A stretch of DNA of 64,000 nt. It comes from PALSA-693 sp963781155. GTDB lineage: Bacteria; Actinomycetota; Acidimicrobiia; Acidimicrobiales; Palsa-688. Where the stretch lies: NCBI GenBank assembly GCA_963781155.1, contig CAWAEC010000013.1:62001-126000 (forward strand). Direction: 5' to 3'. The notes beneath the pieces were generated by a model. That model searched no databases, was not told the origin of the DNA, and saw only the letters and a program-made list of their open reading frames with translations. Shown here one piece after another: positions 63,106 through 64,000 of this stretch (its first letter is position 1; every line of letters begins with the position of its first letter). The translations under genes were made by a program, and so were the position numbers.

Positions 63106-63951
63106 TTACGCCCCGACCTGCTGGGCCGGACGTGGTCGGGGCAATATATCGCCGGTCTCGAGCAGCGTCTTGAGGCTCGAAAGGATCGCCGGCCAGCCGC
63201 CGCTTACACCCTCAAGGACGACGCTTCCCGGGTCGAAATCGTCGTGCAGAACGGTGAGCTTCACCTGGCTTCCGAGGTCTTCGATGTCGAACGTCACCTT
63301 CGACCTCCGCTCGGCGGCGGCCCGGGCCCGAAAGTCCTCGTCGACGCCGTAGGCACGGGCCCAGTCGTCGGTGAAGGTGTGCCAGGTGTAGGACAGACGC
63401 TGGAATGGATCGGCTTCGAGCACCACCTGTTCCGGATCCGTGACCTCGAGGCCCAGGTTGCGGTTGTGGAGGGTCATGGTCGAACCCGGTTTCCAGTCGG
63501 TCTCGAATTCGACGCCCTCCCAATAGCGGCGAGTGAAGGACGGGTCGGTCAGGGCCTGCCACAGCCGCTCGGGCGTCGTTCGGATGAAGGTCGTGTAGCT
63601 AAACGTCGGGGACTGCATCCTCGTTTCCTCCAGTGCTCGTTTCAGGTCGGCGAGCGCTTCCGCTCGGTGACGGTGGTACCGGCTGATCCAGCGGTCGGCG
63701 ATGTCGCCGATCGGGGCCGCGTTCAGGTAGTGCAACTTCTCCCGGCCACGCCGGACGGTGGTGATGAGCCCGGCATCCTCCAGGACAGCCAGATGCTTGC
63801 TGACGGACTGGCGGGCCATGTCGAGGCCCGAGCACAGGTCGCGAAGGGTTTGGCCACCCCGCTGGTTGAGGTCGTCGAGCAACTGACGCCGCGTCGGATC
63901 GGCCAGCGCTCGAAACACATCTTCCATCGATCCCTCTGTGTCGGGTGTCAT
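63106..63951 (-). CDS. ArsR-type HTH fused to SRPBCC (AHSA1) domain
   Basis: A 281-residue fusion. Residues 1-95 are an ArsR winged helix (FRALADPTRRQLLDDLNQRG, MARQSVSKHLAVLEDAGLIT, GREKLHYLNAAPIGDIADRW). From about 110 an AHSA1/START-like hydrophobic-ligand domain follows (FSYTTFIRTTPERLWQALTD, TRRYWEGVEFETDWKPGSTM, EADPFQRLSYTWHTF). The fusion is frequent in actinobacteria as a one-component sensor. ATG 63951 abuts two palindromes that are its likely operator. Confidence 0.9.
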   Translation of the reverse strand: MTPDTEGSMEDVFRALADPTRRQLLDDLNQRGGQTLRDLCSGLDMARQSVSKHLAVLEDAGLITTVRRGREKLHYLNAAPIGDIADRWISRYHRHRAEALADLKRALEETRMQSPTFSYTTFIRTTPERLWQALTDPSFTRRYWEGVEFETDWKPGSTMTLHNRNLGLEVTDPEQVVLEADPFQRLSYTWHTFTDDWARAYGVDEDFRARAAAERRSKVTFDIEDLGSQVKLTVLHDDFDPGSVVLEGVSGGWPAILSSLKTLLETGDILPRPRPAQQVGA

Positions 63952-63999
63952 AGGCAGCCATCTGGCTGCCTTTCACCCTAGGCAGCCGAATAGCTGCCT
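63952..63999. promoter_or_regulatory. Tandem palindromic operator of the ArsR-SRPBCC gene
   Basis: AGGCAGCC-ATCT-GGCTGCCT at 63952-63971 touches the start codon; AGGCAGC-CGAATA-GCTGCCT follows at 63980-63999. Their centres are 28 bp apart, close to three helical turns, suiting two dimers on one DNA face. Autoregulation is inferred. Confidence 0.6.
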
Positions 64000-64000
64000 G

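Overview
The window is GC-rich, gene-dense chromosomal DNA of an actinobacterium, most likely from an uncultivated Acidimicrobiia-like lineage (lineage is inference). Evidence: a fused two-domain FO synthase for coenzyme F420 (fbiC), four F420/flavin luciferase-like (LLM) oxidoreductases, a mycothiol-type MDMPI/DinB enzyme, a mycofactocin-type SDR, RskA-like anti-sigma proteins, and many genes that look leaderless (a TANNNT box 6-8 nt before the start codon, no Shine-Dalgarno).

Layout. 1-3.1 kb: a cupredoxin lipoprotein and two membrane proteins, divergent from an ECF sigma/anti-sigma pair. 3.1-7.9 kb: surE, an unknown gene, a TetR regulator and an MMPL transporter, all broken by several frameshifts whose alternative frames still encode coherent protein. 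7.9-30 kb: GH15 glycosidase, fbiC, acyl-CoA dehydrogenase, FAD oxidoreductase, a 75-bp-period palindromic repeat array, HxlR regulator and MFS pump, M20 amidohydrolase, enoyl-CoA hydratase, a P-loop kinase/LLM fusion, a Rieske protein, MDMPI/TetR, then acyl-CoA synthetase, thiolase and a ketosynthase-DUF35 fusion. 30-39 kb: L,D-transpeptidase, Lhr helicase, Hsp20, quinone-oxidoreductase-like protein, a papain-like unknown, SixA. 39.5-45 kb: a second ECF/anti-sigma pair, then the full bacterial selenocysteine machinery selA-selB-selD plus tRNA-Sec(UCA). 45-48 kb: an unusual operon of an acyl-CoA dehydrogenase-like protein, a leaderless-secretion PhnD-like binding protein and a TusA-like/ferritin-like protein. 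48-64 kb: CoA-binding protein, hydrolase, gamma-carbonic anhydrase, then CoA-transferase, enoyl-CoA hydratase, LLM enzymes, cyclase, mycofactocin-type SDR, nitroreductase, isomerase, SDR and an ArsR-SRPBCC regulator.

The main discovery is at 59705-60169. An open frame translates as a Bcp/PrxQ-type peroxiredoxin across one in-frame TGA that sits exactly at the peroxidatic cysteine (T-S-G-U-T). It is followed at a suitable distance by an 8-bp hairpin that fits bacterial SECIS rules. With selA, selB, selD and tRNA-Sec 15 kb away, this is most simply a selenocysteine peroxiredoxin that a standard gene caller truncates to its C-terminal part.

About a dozen genes carry single-nucleotide frameshifts (including selA, selB and selD). 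Because the frames stay coherent on both sides, I read most of these as sequence or assembly errors rather than decay.
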